From Brugia malayi (taxonomy: Eukaryota > Nematoda > Chromadorea > Rhabditida > Onchocercidae), in contig NW_025062475.1 in NCBI RefSeq assembly GCF_000002995.4, forward strand, positions 1,922,001-1,986,000: DNA of 64,000 nucleotides, given 5' to 3'. Under the pieces are notes generated by a model that saw only the letters and a program-made list of their open reading frames with translations, did not search any database and was not told where the DNA came from. Every line of letters begins with the position of its first letter. Position 1 is the first letter of the stretch. Shown here piece by piece: positions 36,982 through 49,305 of the stretch. Made by a program: the position numbers and the translations under genes.

Positions 36982-38390
36982 GTGATAAATTAATTTCTTT
37001 AATGATTTCATTTTTTACATTTATTCTTTTCACTACAATATTTCAATATTGTAATTTTAATAGACTGATCCGTGGTGATATCTTATCACCCAACAAAACA
37101 TTAATTTATAATATAACACAAATTCTCGATTCAATTCTTTTCAATCATGATCGACATTTTAGACCAATTAATGAAGGTTCAAATTAGTATTTCTATCTTT
37201 TGCATAAATGTTATCTTTAATTAATTAATTAAAATTCATTAATGATAATATTAATTGAAAATACATAATGGATTATTTATTATTTATTAATTTATTAGCA
37301 TTAAAATATTAAAAAAAGAAAAAATTTAAAGTAAAAAAATGCAATTTTTTTTCTTTTGGATCACATTGAAATAATTAATATTTGTTATTTGAGTACTTAT
37401 AATTCATTTGTATGAAATTTTTTTTATGAATAAATTATTAAAATTTGATATGAACTTTTATTGAAATTGTTTATGTATAATAAAACAATATTCTATGCTT
37501 TTTTATTTATCTAACATAAATTTACATTCATTTTTATCTAAAACTTTAATTGTAATAATCAATAAATAATTATTTTTAATCAAATATTACACTTAAAGTA
37601 AAAAAAAAAAAAAAAAAAAGAAGAAACTTTGATTATATATTACATTTAAAAGATAATTACTTTAATCAAATATTACATTTAAAATAAAAGTAAAAGTAAC
37701 CCTTAATCATCTTTTACATTTAATCATTAATTACTTAATCAGTCAAAGCAAAGTAAAATTAATTACTTTAATCATTTAAAGTAATTAACAATATTTTTAG
37801 ATCCTTACTCACCATTACAAGTTGAAATTGATATTTCTGTGCGTAGCATTGGACCAATATCAGAACAGAAAATGGTTTGTTAATATCAAATAAACATTTC
37901 ATATTTGGAAAACAAAACAAAACAAAAAAAAAATTTAATTTTAGGAATTCTCATTAGATTGCTATTTCCGTCAGAAATGGTTAGATCGACGTTTAGCATT
38001 TGAAATGTTTGATAAAGCCAAGGATTTGCCAATATCTAATAAAATGCTAAAGGATATATGGAAGCCAGATACGTATGGTATTTCGATTTCATTTTAAATT
38101 TATAAATAAATTAGAATGGAAAAGAAAATTTTTAAATTTTATTTTTCAACAAAAAATAGAACAAAGAAAATAAAAATGATAAATCTAATAAACAATTTAA
38201 AATTAAAACAAATATTAAAATATTTTGAAAAATTTTTAATTGATTTTTTTCTTTGAAATTTTCATATATTTCTTTTGTGTTATAAAATTTTGAATGAAAT
38301 TTAAATTAGTAAATCAAATATTCATTGCTATTTAATAAAATTAGTTTAAGTCATTTCAATCTCTCTTTTTTTTTAAAATTACAGCTAAAT

Positions 38391-38433
<43 letters not shown>

Positions 38434-39991
38434 AATTTGCTAAAAAGAAATTAATTAAACTAAAAATTTTTAATGAATAAAATTTAAAAGAAAAAAAAAA
38501 AAATTATAAATTAATGAAACATTTCAGTTACATTCGAAACGGACGACACTCATATTTACATACTTTAACAGTACCAAATATTCTTTTTCGAGTTCGTTAC
38601 GATGGACAAATTCATATATCACAAAGGTTTGTTTTAATTTTATTTTTATTTTTTCAACTTTTTTTTTGCCTATTTAATAATTTCTATTTGCATAATTAAT
38701 TATTACTGTTAAATTGTTTATTTATTGTTAAAATAAAATAATAAGCATTTTGCATTTAACATAAATAAATAAAATAAGTAAGTAAGAGAATAAATTGCTG
38801 AAAAAATTTTTCAAACATAATTATATTTTATAAAACTTATCAAAAAAAAAAAACAGATATAATATTTAGCTAACTGAACTATAATTCATAAAACTGCTAA
38901 CAATAAGTAATTTTTATTTTTTAAAAAAAAGATAATTGATTTTCTTTGTTTATTTATTTATTCATTTTTTTTTTTTTTTGTTAAAATTTTAATTAATTGT
39001 TGGTTTTATAGATTAACAATACAAAGTCGTTGTGAAATGTTTTTCAAAAAATTTCCAATGGATTATCAGGTTTGAAAATTTTTTTCTATTTTTTTAAATT
39101 TAAATTTTGTTAAAAAATTCAAATTTAAGGCATGTCCAATTGAAATTGGTAGTTTGGGTTATTTTTCAAAAGATATTATTTATGTTTGGAAAAATGTTGA
39201 ATTAGACATAGCGATGAGTGATATGCTTGCACAGTATCAATTAATTGATATTATTAAAACATCACACAACTGGTCTATTCCACAAAACAACAATTTAAGT
39301 AAGTTTAAAATTAAGTTTAAACTTTTTTTTAAATTTAAAAAAAAATAATTTTCTTTTTTTTTTTTTTTTTTTGGTATATGAATAAGTATATGAATGTAAT
39401 GAATGCATTTAATTTCTTTCTAAATGATTGTTTTTTAATGTTTTTTTTTCTTTTTTTTTTTCTTGAATCTATATTTGTTGAAATAGGTTCTAACAAAAAA
39501 GTAAAAAACATTTAAAAGGAATGAAAAAAGTAACTAACTGATAATTAGTTAATGAGCTAATTTAATTTTTTAATAGCTATTAAATAAATTTTTATAAACA
39601 TTCAAAAATTGGTCATTTAAATTTAAAAGTAAAATTTTAATATCTTCAAATAAGGAAATAATTTATTTATTGAAAAAAAAAACGAAAAAAGAAAATTAAT
39701 TTTTTTTTTTCCTTTTTGTTTACTTTTTGTTTTGTTTTACTTTACTTTAGATATATCTGTGCTTAAAGTATACTTTAAGCTTAAGCGACAACAAAGCTTT
39801 TATATATTACAAATTTATACTCCGTGTACATTAATTGTTATTGTATCGTGGATTAGTTTTTGGATTAATAAAGAATCATCGCCAGCACGTGTTTCATTAG
39901 GTTTCTTTTTTTCTAAAATTTAGATAATTTTGAGGAAAAAAAAAAAATATAACAAAAATAAATTTAATAATTGAAAGTATAATTTAAAATG

Positions 39992-40022
<31 letters not shown>

Positions 40023-43000
40023 ATTGAAAATAATTTCGATTGTTTATGTATTCATAGAGTTTGTTTAATAATTTAAATTAGATAGTTGATCAAATTCTGC
40101 ATGAAAATTTTATCATGTTGACAAAAATAATTTGTTAGATTATATTTTTACATTTTAATTTATTATTTATATCTTTTATAACATTTTAAAATAGTAAATA
40201 ATTTAGATATTACTAGATATTATTAAATTTAATAGAGATATTACTAGATATTATTAAATCTAATATAAAATATTAGAAGATATTATTAAATTTAATAGAG
40301 ATATTACTAGATATTATTAAATCTAATATAAAATATTAGAAGATATTATTAAATTTAATAGAGATATTACTAGATATTATTAAATCCAATATAAAATATT
40401 AGAAGATATTATTAAATTTAATAGAGATATTACTAGATATTATTAAATCTAATATAAAGTATTAGAAGATATTATTAAATTTAATAGAGATATTACTAGA
40501 TATTATTAAATCTAATATAAAATATTAGAAGATATTATTAAATTTAATAGAGATATTACTAGATATTATTAAATCTAATATAAAATATTAGAAGATATTA
40601 TTAAATTTAATAGAGATATTACTAGATATTATATTAAATCCAATATAAAAATATTAGAAGATATTATTAAATTTAATAGAGATATTACTAGATATTATTA
40701 AATCTAATATAAAATATTAGAAGATATTATTAAATTTAATAGAGATATTACTAGATATTATTAAATTTAATATAAAATATTAGAAGATATTATTAAATTT
40801 AATAGAGATATTACTAGATATTATTAAATCTAATATAAAATATTAGAAGATATTATTAAATTTAATAGAGATATTACTAGATATTATTAAATCCAATATA
40901 AAATATTAGAAGATATTATTAAATTTAATAGAGATATTACTAGATATTATTAAATCCAATATAAAATATTAGAAGATATTATTAAATTTAATAGAGATAT
41001 TACTAGATATTATTAAATCTAATATAAAATATTAAAGATATTATTAAATTTAATAGAATATTACTAGATATTATTAAATCAATATAAAGTATTAGAAGAT
41101 ATTATTAAATTTAATAGAGATATTACTAGATATTATTAAATCTAATATAAAATATTAGAAGATATTATTAAATTTAATAGAGATATTACTAGATATTATT
41201 AAATCCAATATAAAATATTAGAAGATATTATTAAATTTAATAGAGATATTACTAGATATTATTAAATCCAATATAAAATATTAGAAGATATTATTAAATT
41301 TAATAGAGATATTACTAGATATTATTAAATCTAATATAAAATAATACTAGATATTATTAAATTTAATAGAGATATTACTAGATATTATTAAATCCAATAT
41401 AAAATATTAGAAGATATTATTAAATTTAATAGAGATATTACTAGATATTATTAAATCCAATATAAAATATTAGAAGATATTATTAAATTTAATAGAGATA
41501 TTACTAGATATTATTAAATCCAATATAAAATATTAGAAGATATTATTAAATTTAATAGAGATATTACTAGATATTATTAAATCCAATATAAAATATTAGA
41601 AGATATTATTAAATTTAATAGAGATATTACTAGATATTATTAAATCCAATATAAAATATTAGAAGATATTATTAAATTTAATAGAGATATTACTAGATAT
41701 TATTAAATCCAATATAAAATATTAGAAGATATTATTAAATTTAATAGAGATATTACTAGATATTATTAAATCCAATATAAAATATTAGAAGATATTATTA
41801 AATTTAATAGAGATATTACTAGATATTATTAAATCCAATATAAAATATTAGAAGATATTATTAAATTTAATAGAGATATTACTAGATATTATTAAATCTA
41901 ATATAAAATATTAGAAGATATTATTAAATTTAATAGAGATATTACTAGATATTATTAAATCCAATATAAAATATTAGAAGATATTATTAAATTTAATAGA
42001 GATATTACTAGATATTATTAAATCCAATATAAAATATTAGAAGATATTATTAAATTTAATAGAGATATTACTAGATATTATTAAATCCTAATATAAAATA
42101 TTAGAAGATATTATTAAATTTAATAGAGATATTACTAGATATTATTAAATCCAATATAAAATATTAGAAGATATTATAAATTTAATAGAGATATTACTAG
42201 ATATTATTAAATCCAATATAAAATATTAGAAGATATTATTAAATTTAATAGAGATATTACTAGATATTATTAAATCTATAAATATTAGAAGATATTATTA
42301 AATTTTATAGAGATTTACTAGATATTATTAATTTAATATAAATATTAGAAGATATTATTAAATTTAATAGAGATATTACTAGATATTATTAAATCCAATA
42401 TAAAATATTAGAAGATATTATTAAATTTAATAGAGATATTACTAGATATTATTAAATCCAATATAAAATATTAGAAGATATTATTAAATTTAATAGAGAT
42501 ATTACTAGATATTATTAAATTAATATAAAATATTAGAAGATATTATTAAATTTAATAGAGATATTACTAGATATTATTAAATCAATATAAAATATTAGAA
42601 GATATTATTAAATTTAATAGAGATATTACTAGATATTATTAAATCCAATATAAAATATTAGAAGATATTATTAAATTTAATAGAGATATTACTAGATATT
42701 ATTAAATCCAATATAAAATATTAGAAGATATTATTAAATTTAATAGAGATATTACTAGATATTATTAAATCCAATATAAAATATTAGAAGATATTATTAA
42801 ATTTAATAGAGATATTACTAGATATTATTAATCCAATATAAAATATTAGAAGATATTATTAAATTTAATAGAGATATTACTAGATATTATTAAATCCAAT
42901 ATAAAATATTAGAAGATATTATTAAATTTAATAGAGATATTACTAGATATTATTAAATCCAATATAAAATATTAGAAGATATTATTAAATTTAATAGAGA

Positions 43001-46000
43001 TATTACTAGATATTATTAAATCCAATATAAAATATTAGAAGATATTATTAAATTTAATAGAGATATTACTAGATATTATTAAATCCAATATAAAATATTA
43101 GAAGATATTATTAAATTTAATAGAGATATTACTAGATATTATTAAATCCAATATAAAATATTAGAAGATATTATTAAATTTAATAGAGATATTACTAGAT
43201 ATTATTAAATCTAATATAAAGTATTAGAAGATATTATTAAATTTAATAGAGATATTACTAGATATTATTAAATCCAATATAAAATATTAGAAGATATTAT
43301 TAAATTTAATAGAGATATTACTAGATATTATTAAATCCAATATAAAATATTAGAAGATATTATTAAATTTAATAGAGATATTACTAGATATTATTAAATC
43401 CAATATAAAATATTAGAAGATATTATTAAATTTTAATAGAGATATTACTAGATATTATTAAATCCAATATAAATATTAGAAGATATTATTAAATTTAATA
43501 GAGATATTACTAGATATTATTAAATCCAATATAAAATATTAGAAGATATTATTAAATTTAATAGAGATATTACTAGATATTATTAAATCCAATATAAAAT
43601 ATTAGAAGATATTATTAAATTTAATAGAGATATTACTAGATATTATTAAATCCAATATAAAATATTAGAAGATATTATTAAATTTAATAGAGATATTACT
43701 AGATATTATTAAATCCAATATAAAATATTAGAAGATATTATTAAATTTAATAGAGATATTACTAGATATTATTAAATCCAATATAAAATATTAGAAGATA
43801 TTATTAAATTTAATAGAGATATTACTAAGATATTATTAAATCCAATATAAAATATTTAGAAGATATTATTAAATTTAATAGAGATATTACTAGATATTAT
43901 TTAAATCTAATATAAAATATTAGAAGATATTATTAAATTTAATAGAGATATTACTAGATATTATTAAATCCAATATAAAATATTAGAAGATATTATTAAT
44001 TTAATAGAGATATTACTAGATATATTAAATCCAATATAAATATTAGAAGATATTATTAAATTTAATAGAGATATTACTAGATATTATTAAATCTAATATA
44101 AAATATTAGAAGATATTATTAAATTTAATAGAGATATTACTAGATATTATTAAATCCAATATAAAATATTAGAAGATATTATTAAATTTAATAGAGATAT
44201 TACTAGATATTATTAAATCCAATATAAAATATTAGAAGATATTATTAAATTTAATAGAGATATTACTAGATATTATTAAATCCAATATAAAATATTAGAA
44301 GATATTATTAAATTTAATAGAGATATTACTAGATATTATTAAATCCAATATAAAATATTAGAAGATATTATTAAATTTAATAGAGATATTACTAGATATT
44401 ATTAAATCTAATATAAAATATTAGAAGATATTATTAAATTTAATAGAGATATTACTAGATATTATTAAATCCAATATAAAATATTAGAAGATATTATTAA
44501 ATTTAATAGAGATATTACTAGATATTATTAAATCCAATATAAATATTAGAAGATATTATTAAATTTAATAGAGATATTACTAGATATTATTAAATCTAAT
44601 ATAAATATTAGAAGATATTATTAAATTTAATAGAGATATTACTAGATATTATTAAATCTAATATAAAATATTAGAAGATATTATTAAATTTAATAGAGAT
44701 ATTACTAGATATTATTAAATCCAATATAAAATATTAGAAGATATTATTAAATTTAATAGAGATATTACTAGATATTATTAAATCTAATATAAAATATTAG
44801 AAGATATTATTAAATTTAATAGAGATATTACTAGATATTATTAAATCTAATATAAAATATTAGAAGATATTATTAAATTTAATAGAGATATTACTAGATA
44901 TTATTAAATCCAATATAAAATATTAGAAGATATTATTAAATTTAATAGAGATATTACTAGATATTATTGAATTTAATATAAAATAATACTAGATATTACT
45001 AAAATTTAATACAGATATTATTAGATATAGCTAAATTTTAGGCATAATGACAGTACTTTCGGTGTCAACATTGGGTTTCAGTTATCGATCTGATTTACCA
45101 AGAGTTTCGCATTCAACAGCTCTCGATATTTATATTATGTGAGCAGTTTTTTTCCTTTTTTTTTTTTTTAAACATTATTTTCTTGTTTGTGACAATTTCT
45201 AAACATTCAAAAATTCTTAACTATTTTTTCTTTTCTTTTTTTTTTTCATACAGAATTTTTTATAAGGAACTAAATGTTATCATTCATGGTAGGTATAAAA
45301 AATGTAAATTATAAAATTGAAAAAAATTTTTTTCCTCACTTCAGATTATTTAAATTGATTCTTTTGAAATACTTTTCAGTTCATGTTTCGGATTTGTTTT
45401 TGCTGCAATGATTGAATATGCTATTATCAATCATGTAAATACAGCTAACATCCGGAAAAAAGTAACACTTTCCTCCTAAATTCCAAGAATTTTAGACCAG
45501 TTTGTAAATATTCGAAGAATCCATTTTTTAATATTATACGGAATGAGTAAAACTACTAACATTTTTCTTTTTCATTTTTAGGATTTGATAAACACTTAAG
45601 AGGTAGGAGAATTTCAAAAGTGAAATTCCATAATCTTAAAAAAAAAAATTGGAAAAACCATCAATATATTTTAAGTCCTTCCAGAACCAATCACAAAAAT
45701 TAAATTATCGATTGCTTTATGAGCAATTCAAATCCTTTATTTCCACTAAATGCTATTTAATTAGTGAAAAAATCACTTACTAGATATCAAAAATATGCAC
45801 ATTACCAACACCACTAGTGCAACCGAAACATAGTGCCATTACTTATCACAGAACAATGATTCCAAATTTTAAATTTCAATCAAATCGGCATTTATTCACC
45901 TCAAAGCAGATGCGTTCAGGTGTGAAACTTATATTTCATTGCTTTTATCCATTTATCACTGATGATACTTTTGCATCGAAAGATCAATAACACTTACTTA

Positions 46001-46320
46001 CTCGAGAATTAACAGTAATATCAGATCAATTGTAAACTTCAATTAGTAAACAAAATTTCTGGTTAAAGGACTAAAAATTAATAACAAACTATTAAATGCT
46101 AGTGGAAACACACATATGAAAATTAATGCAAATTTCAGTGTTTCATCGAATTGCCACTGAAGCAAATGAAAAAATGAAAATAAAGAATGCAACGAATGTA
46201 GTCAATCGAATAGATTCTGCTTCCAAAATTGTTTTCCCATCGCTCTACATTTTATTCAATATTATCTATTGGCTAGCTTTTCTTTATTGGATTCCCGATG
46301 AAATAAACAACCTCATTTAG
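36982..46320 (+). CDS. lgc-37: GABA-A receptor alpha-like subunit, LGC-37 type (11 exons, 449 aa)
   Basis: Exons 37002-37176, 37801-37874, 37945-38072, 38528-38626, 39012-39069, 39130-39298, 39751-39900, 45042-45138, 45380-45461, 45784-45919, 46139-46320; phases close throughout. Residues 1 to about 18 form a signal peptide (MISFFTFILFTTIF). Then QVEIDISVRSIGPISEQKM, KDIWKPDTYIRNGRHSYLHT, the Cys-loop C-x13-C (CEMFFKKFPMDYQAC, about 166-180), M1 FYILQIYTPCTLIVIVSW, the anion-channel signature PAR before M2, M2 SLGIMTVLSVSTLGF, M3 SCFGFVFAAMIEYAI and M4 IVFPSLYILFNIIYW. The IWKPDT-NG block is alpha-like; with the beta-like gene next door the two could co-assemble into GABA-gated chloride channels (inference). 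The intron splitting M2 is 5.1 kb because of a giant array. An acceptor 20 nt before the ATG fits trans-splicing. Confidence 0.92.
38396..38433 (+). repeat. Long poly-A tract
   Basis: An uninterrupted A run of more than 30 bases in intron 3 of lgc-37. No target-site duplication or element body is visible beside it. Confidence 0.8.
40201..45020 (+). repeat. Giant 63-bp satellite-like array, about 76 copies
   Basis: Period 63 bp (for example ATATTACTAG at 40238, 40301 and 40364). Each unit is a dimer of two related monomers of 31 and 32 bp that both begin GATATTATTAAAT; one continues TTAATAGAGATATTACTA and the other CCAATATAAAATATTAGAA. Copies are nearly identical, with a C/T variant (AAATCC versus AAATCT) spread among them and a few indels. 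The array occupies almost all of lgc-37 intron 7 and ends about 20 nt before its acceptor. Confidence 0.95.
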
Positions 46321-46480
46321 AAAGTAACTGAAAAGTATTAACACAGCATTTTCAAATCTTTTTGGTGTAAGCTAAGAGAATGTCTTTCACAAAAATATTT
46401 CAGTTGTTTTATCATACGCAATAGAAACAACAAAAAAAAAAGATAAACAAATAAAGTATCAAAGTGAATTGATGCGTGAC
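46321..46480. other. Tail-to-tail gap between lgc-37 and BUD23
   Basis: Only 160 bp separate the two stop codons, so the 3' UTRs probably abut or overlap. Confidence 0.7.
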
Positions 46481-48530
46481 TTATGTGAAACGTCTCCTTT
46501 TCCGACCTGTATATTTCGAAGACGCACAAACATCTCTGAAATATGAAAATTCCTGCACAAATTTAAAAATTTTGTAATAATTAGAAAAAAAAAAACTTTA
46601 ATTTCCACAATTCTCATATAGTTATGAGCCTACTAATCGTAAGATTTGAAATAATAAAAAACATACTTTCCGTGCTTTCGGGCACGATCTTTTTTAGCCT
46701 CTATCCATTCTCTTGAACGTTTAAGTAATTTTCGTCTATCTCGTTTATCATTTTTTCTTGATCTAAAATGAAGCAATATTCTTTACATAATCTCCAAATC
46801 TTGTAGGGCAAATATTCATAATAAGTTTTCAAATTACCTCCTTCCAATGTTTAAAACTTGATCCACTTCTTCCTCTTCAGTTAATGCTTTTGGCAGCTGT
46901 TGTATACCACCAACCATCAACACCAAATAAACTCTTTAAAAAAATCATTCAGTTTACTAAGAACAAACAAAAAATAACAAAGGATAACAATTCGCTTCCC
47001 AAAACACTACTTTTTGACAGCAACTAAAAGTTAGGAAAAAACATTTAAATATTAAAGTACTTTTTGGCTTTGGCGCTATTAGGAAAATCAATAACAACGC
47101 CTCCAGTAAAGCCTGCTTTTGTTGCCTGAGTTGTTATAAGTTCAGTTTGACTAACGGTTTCAGGATAAAACTGGAATACAGCACGGGTACCGCGACTCTG
47201 AAATGCTCTTTACCCTTTGAAATGTTATTTAATTCAAAAACAAATGTATGCCTAATGCAGTGTGTTTCATATATATTTTCATTTTATAAGAATATAGAAA
47301 AAAGGAATATAAATGGGAAGAAATCAGTTCCATTAAATTTTTACCATGCAAGCGTATAATGACTGGAAGAAATGAAGTAACCGCTTTTGTGGGCTCTGTT
47401 CTCGAGTGTTTGCATGACAAAGCCACTGAATTGCAGATATGCTAAAAAGAATTAAAAATTTCAAACATTAAACTCAGTTGATTAAATTTTGGAATAAACC
47501 AAATAAATTAAATTCGGAAAATCTAGAAAGCTTAGCCATTACTTACCTTATTGCACCATCAAATATACCCGCTCTAAAAGGCAAACCATCGCCCATATCT
47601 TTCAACACAACATCACCATCGACTTCTCGATCATCAACGGCAACTTCTAAAATCCTATGAAGTAACAAAAGAAGGAAGCTTACAATTTATGCTACTTAAT
47701 GAATGGATCCTCAGATGAAAGTATTAATTGCTCGTTGTAACTATACTAATAATATACAAAAAGTCACCATTATGATTAGTAATTAACATTTAAATCCTGA
47801 TCATCTAAATTTAGAACTGCCACAAAGACTTCCACTGAAATAGTTTCTCTCATTAGACATCAAAATTGTTAGCTTGAAAATATCAGCATTCGAGTTTTAT
47901 TTATTTCACAAGGAATACGATACTTCATATGAAATAAATTTAGAACGTACTTAACATTGCTTCACTAATATCCACGCCAATCCAGTTATGACCCATTTTT
48001 GTGACAACTTCTCCACTCAATCCGGAACCACATCCAATGTCCAGCAACAACTTTGGAACATTATTATCCGGAAGAGCAAGCAATTCGATAGCTCGTTCCG
48101 TCATACGCGTTTGAATTTCAATAATATGTGAACTAGAAATTTCCGTATATTAAGAGGACAAGTGTGATTAATGAAGAAATGCAGTGTTAATACATATAAT
48201 TAAACAATACGGATAAAAACTTTAAAAAAAAAAAAAAAAAAAAACTTACTTTTGTGAGTATTTAGCAGCTTGAGCATCATTGTAATACTAAAAGAACAAA
48301 ATGTAACACAAATATTACACTTTAACCTAATTGAATGATTAATTTCTTTCAAAATATCTTTTAAAATTTGAAACAAATTTATCTTCCTCTATATTTCTAT
48401 TTCAAACATCGTTAAATCACTCATTACAATTAATTGCTTGTAAAAAAAAAAAAAAAAAAACTCGGTCGCTAATATAGAATTTTAGCTAACAAACCAATTC
48501 CGGAGGACCGGTAAATTCTGGACGCGACAT
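46481..48530 (-). CDS. BUD23: BUD23 (WBSCR22) 18S rRNA N7-guanine methyltransferase (9 exons, 278 aa)
   Basis: Exons on the complement: 48495-48530, 48250-48287, 47951-48132, 47547-47646, 47345-47441, 47061-47197, 46838-46933, 46667-46762, 46481-46535; all junctions in phase. It starts [12 protein letters not shown], as family members do. The Rossmann S-adenosylmethionine motif is [13 protein letters not shown] (about residues 53-66), followed by [52 protein letters not shown] and the C-terminal BUD23 tail [18 protein letters not shown] to KYTGRKRRR. Known role: with partner TRMT112 it methylates a guanosine of 18S rRNA and supports 40S export in the nucleus. Length matches human BUD23 (281). 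It is convergent with lgc-37 and divergent from the DDX60 gene. Confidence 0.95.
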
Positions 48531-49305
48531 AATACAGGAAACACTTCGATTCCCTCTTAAATTCTTGTAATAGCCCGTTCAATTTATTAATAAAGAATAA
48601 CGCAAGTATCACATATAAATTTGAATATTTAATTTCAAATTCGTAAAGTTTTTCGCTTTTTCGATTAAATCTGAAATCTGAAAACTTTTTAAAATTGTGT
48701 GACATCAGAACATGACATTGTTTATAATAAGCACAAAAAAAAAGAAAACAAAACAAAAATGAATCTTTAAAAAAATGAAAAATACGGAACAGAACTCAAA
48801 CGTAATTGATCCGTATTCATTGCATAATCCGTAACTTTTTTTAACGTGTCGGTCCGTTAGAGAATGTTTTATTAGGGCAGTGACGTCAGATTCGTTTTTC
48901 CTGAAATATCTAAGTTCGTTTCATCAGTAATCACAGTGTGAAATGATGAGGTCAAAGAGTAGCACTTCAACTCTTCAAATAAATTTTCATCGATTTTATT
49001 GGTTTATAATGGATTATATAAAAATAAATTTTCTATACAATTCTTTTTATTTACATTTTCCTTCATAGTGTTCAGGCTGTGTTCAGGTTATATGTCATTT
49101 TTTTTTTCTCATAAGATTGAAAATATTGAATATTTCTTGAAAAAGTCTGATAACATATAATGTTTTCTGAGGAGCTGAAGTGTTACTTCCTAACAACGAC
49201 CTAAAAAGTTAATATACATCGATATGTTATCTTGAAAATGATTGTATTGAGGACTATGTATTGTTTCCGTAATTTCTGCAAAAATCCTCTATCCTTTAAT
49301 TTCAG
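48531..49305. other. Divergent promoter region of BUD23 and DDX60
   Basis: About 775 bp between two divergently transcribed genes. It contains a perfect CRE-type palindrome TGACGTCA at 48881-48888 and ends in an ATTTCAG acceptor at 49305 that precedes the DDX60 ATG by 77 nt. No exon supported. Confidence 0.6.
48881..48888. promoter_or_regulatory. CRE palindrome TGACGTCA
   Basis: An exact consensus site for CREB/ATF-type bZIP factors, between divergent BUD23 and DDX60. A single 8-bp match can occur by chance, though it is less likely in such AT-rich DNA. Function not shown. Confidence 0.4.

Noticed and set aside
40201..45020. Centromere or CRISPR-like array
   Set aside because: The repeats are contiguous without unique spacers and lie wholly inside one intron, so an intronic satellite is the simpler reading.
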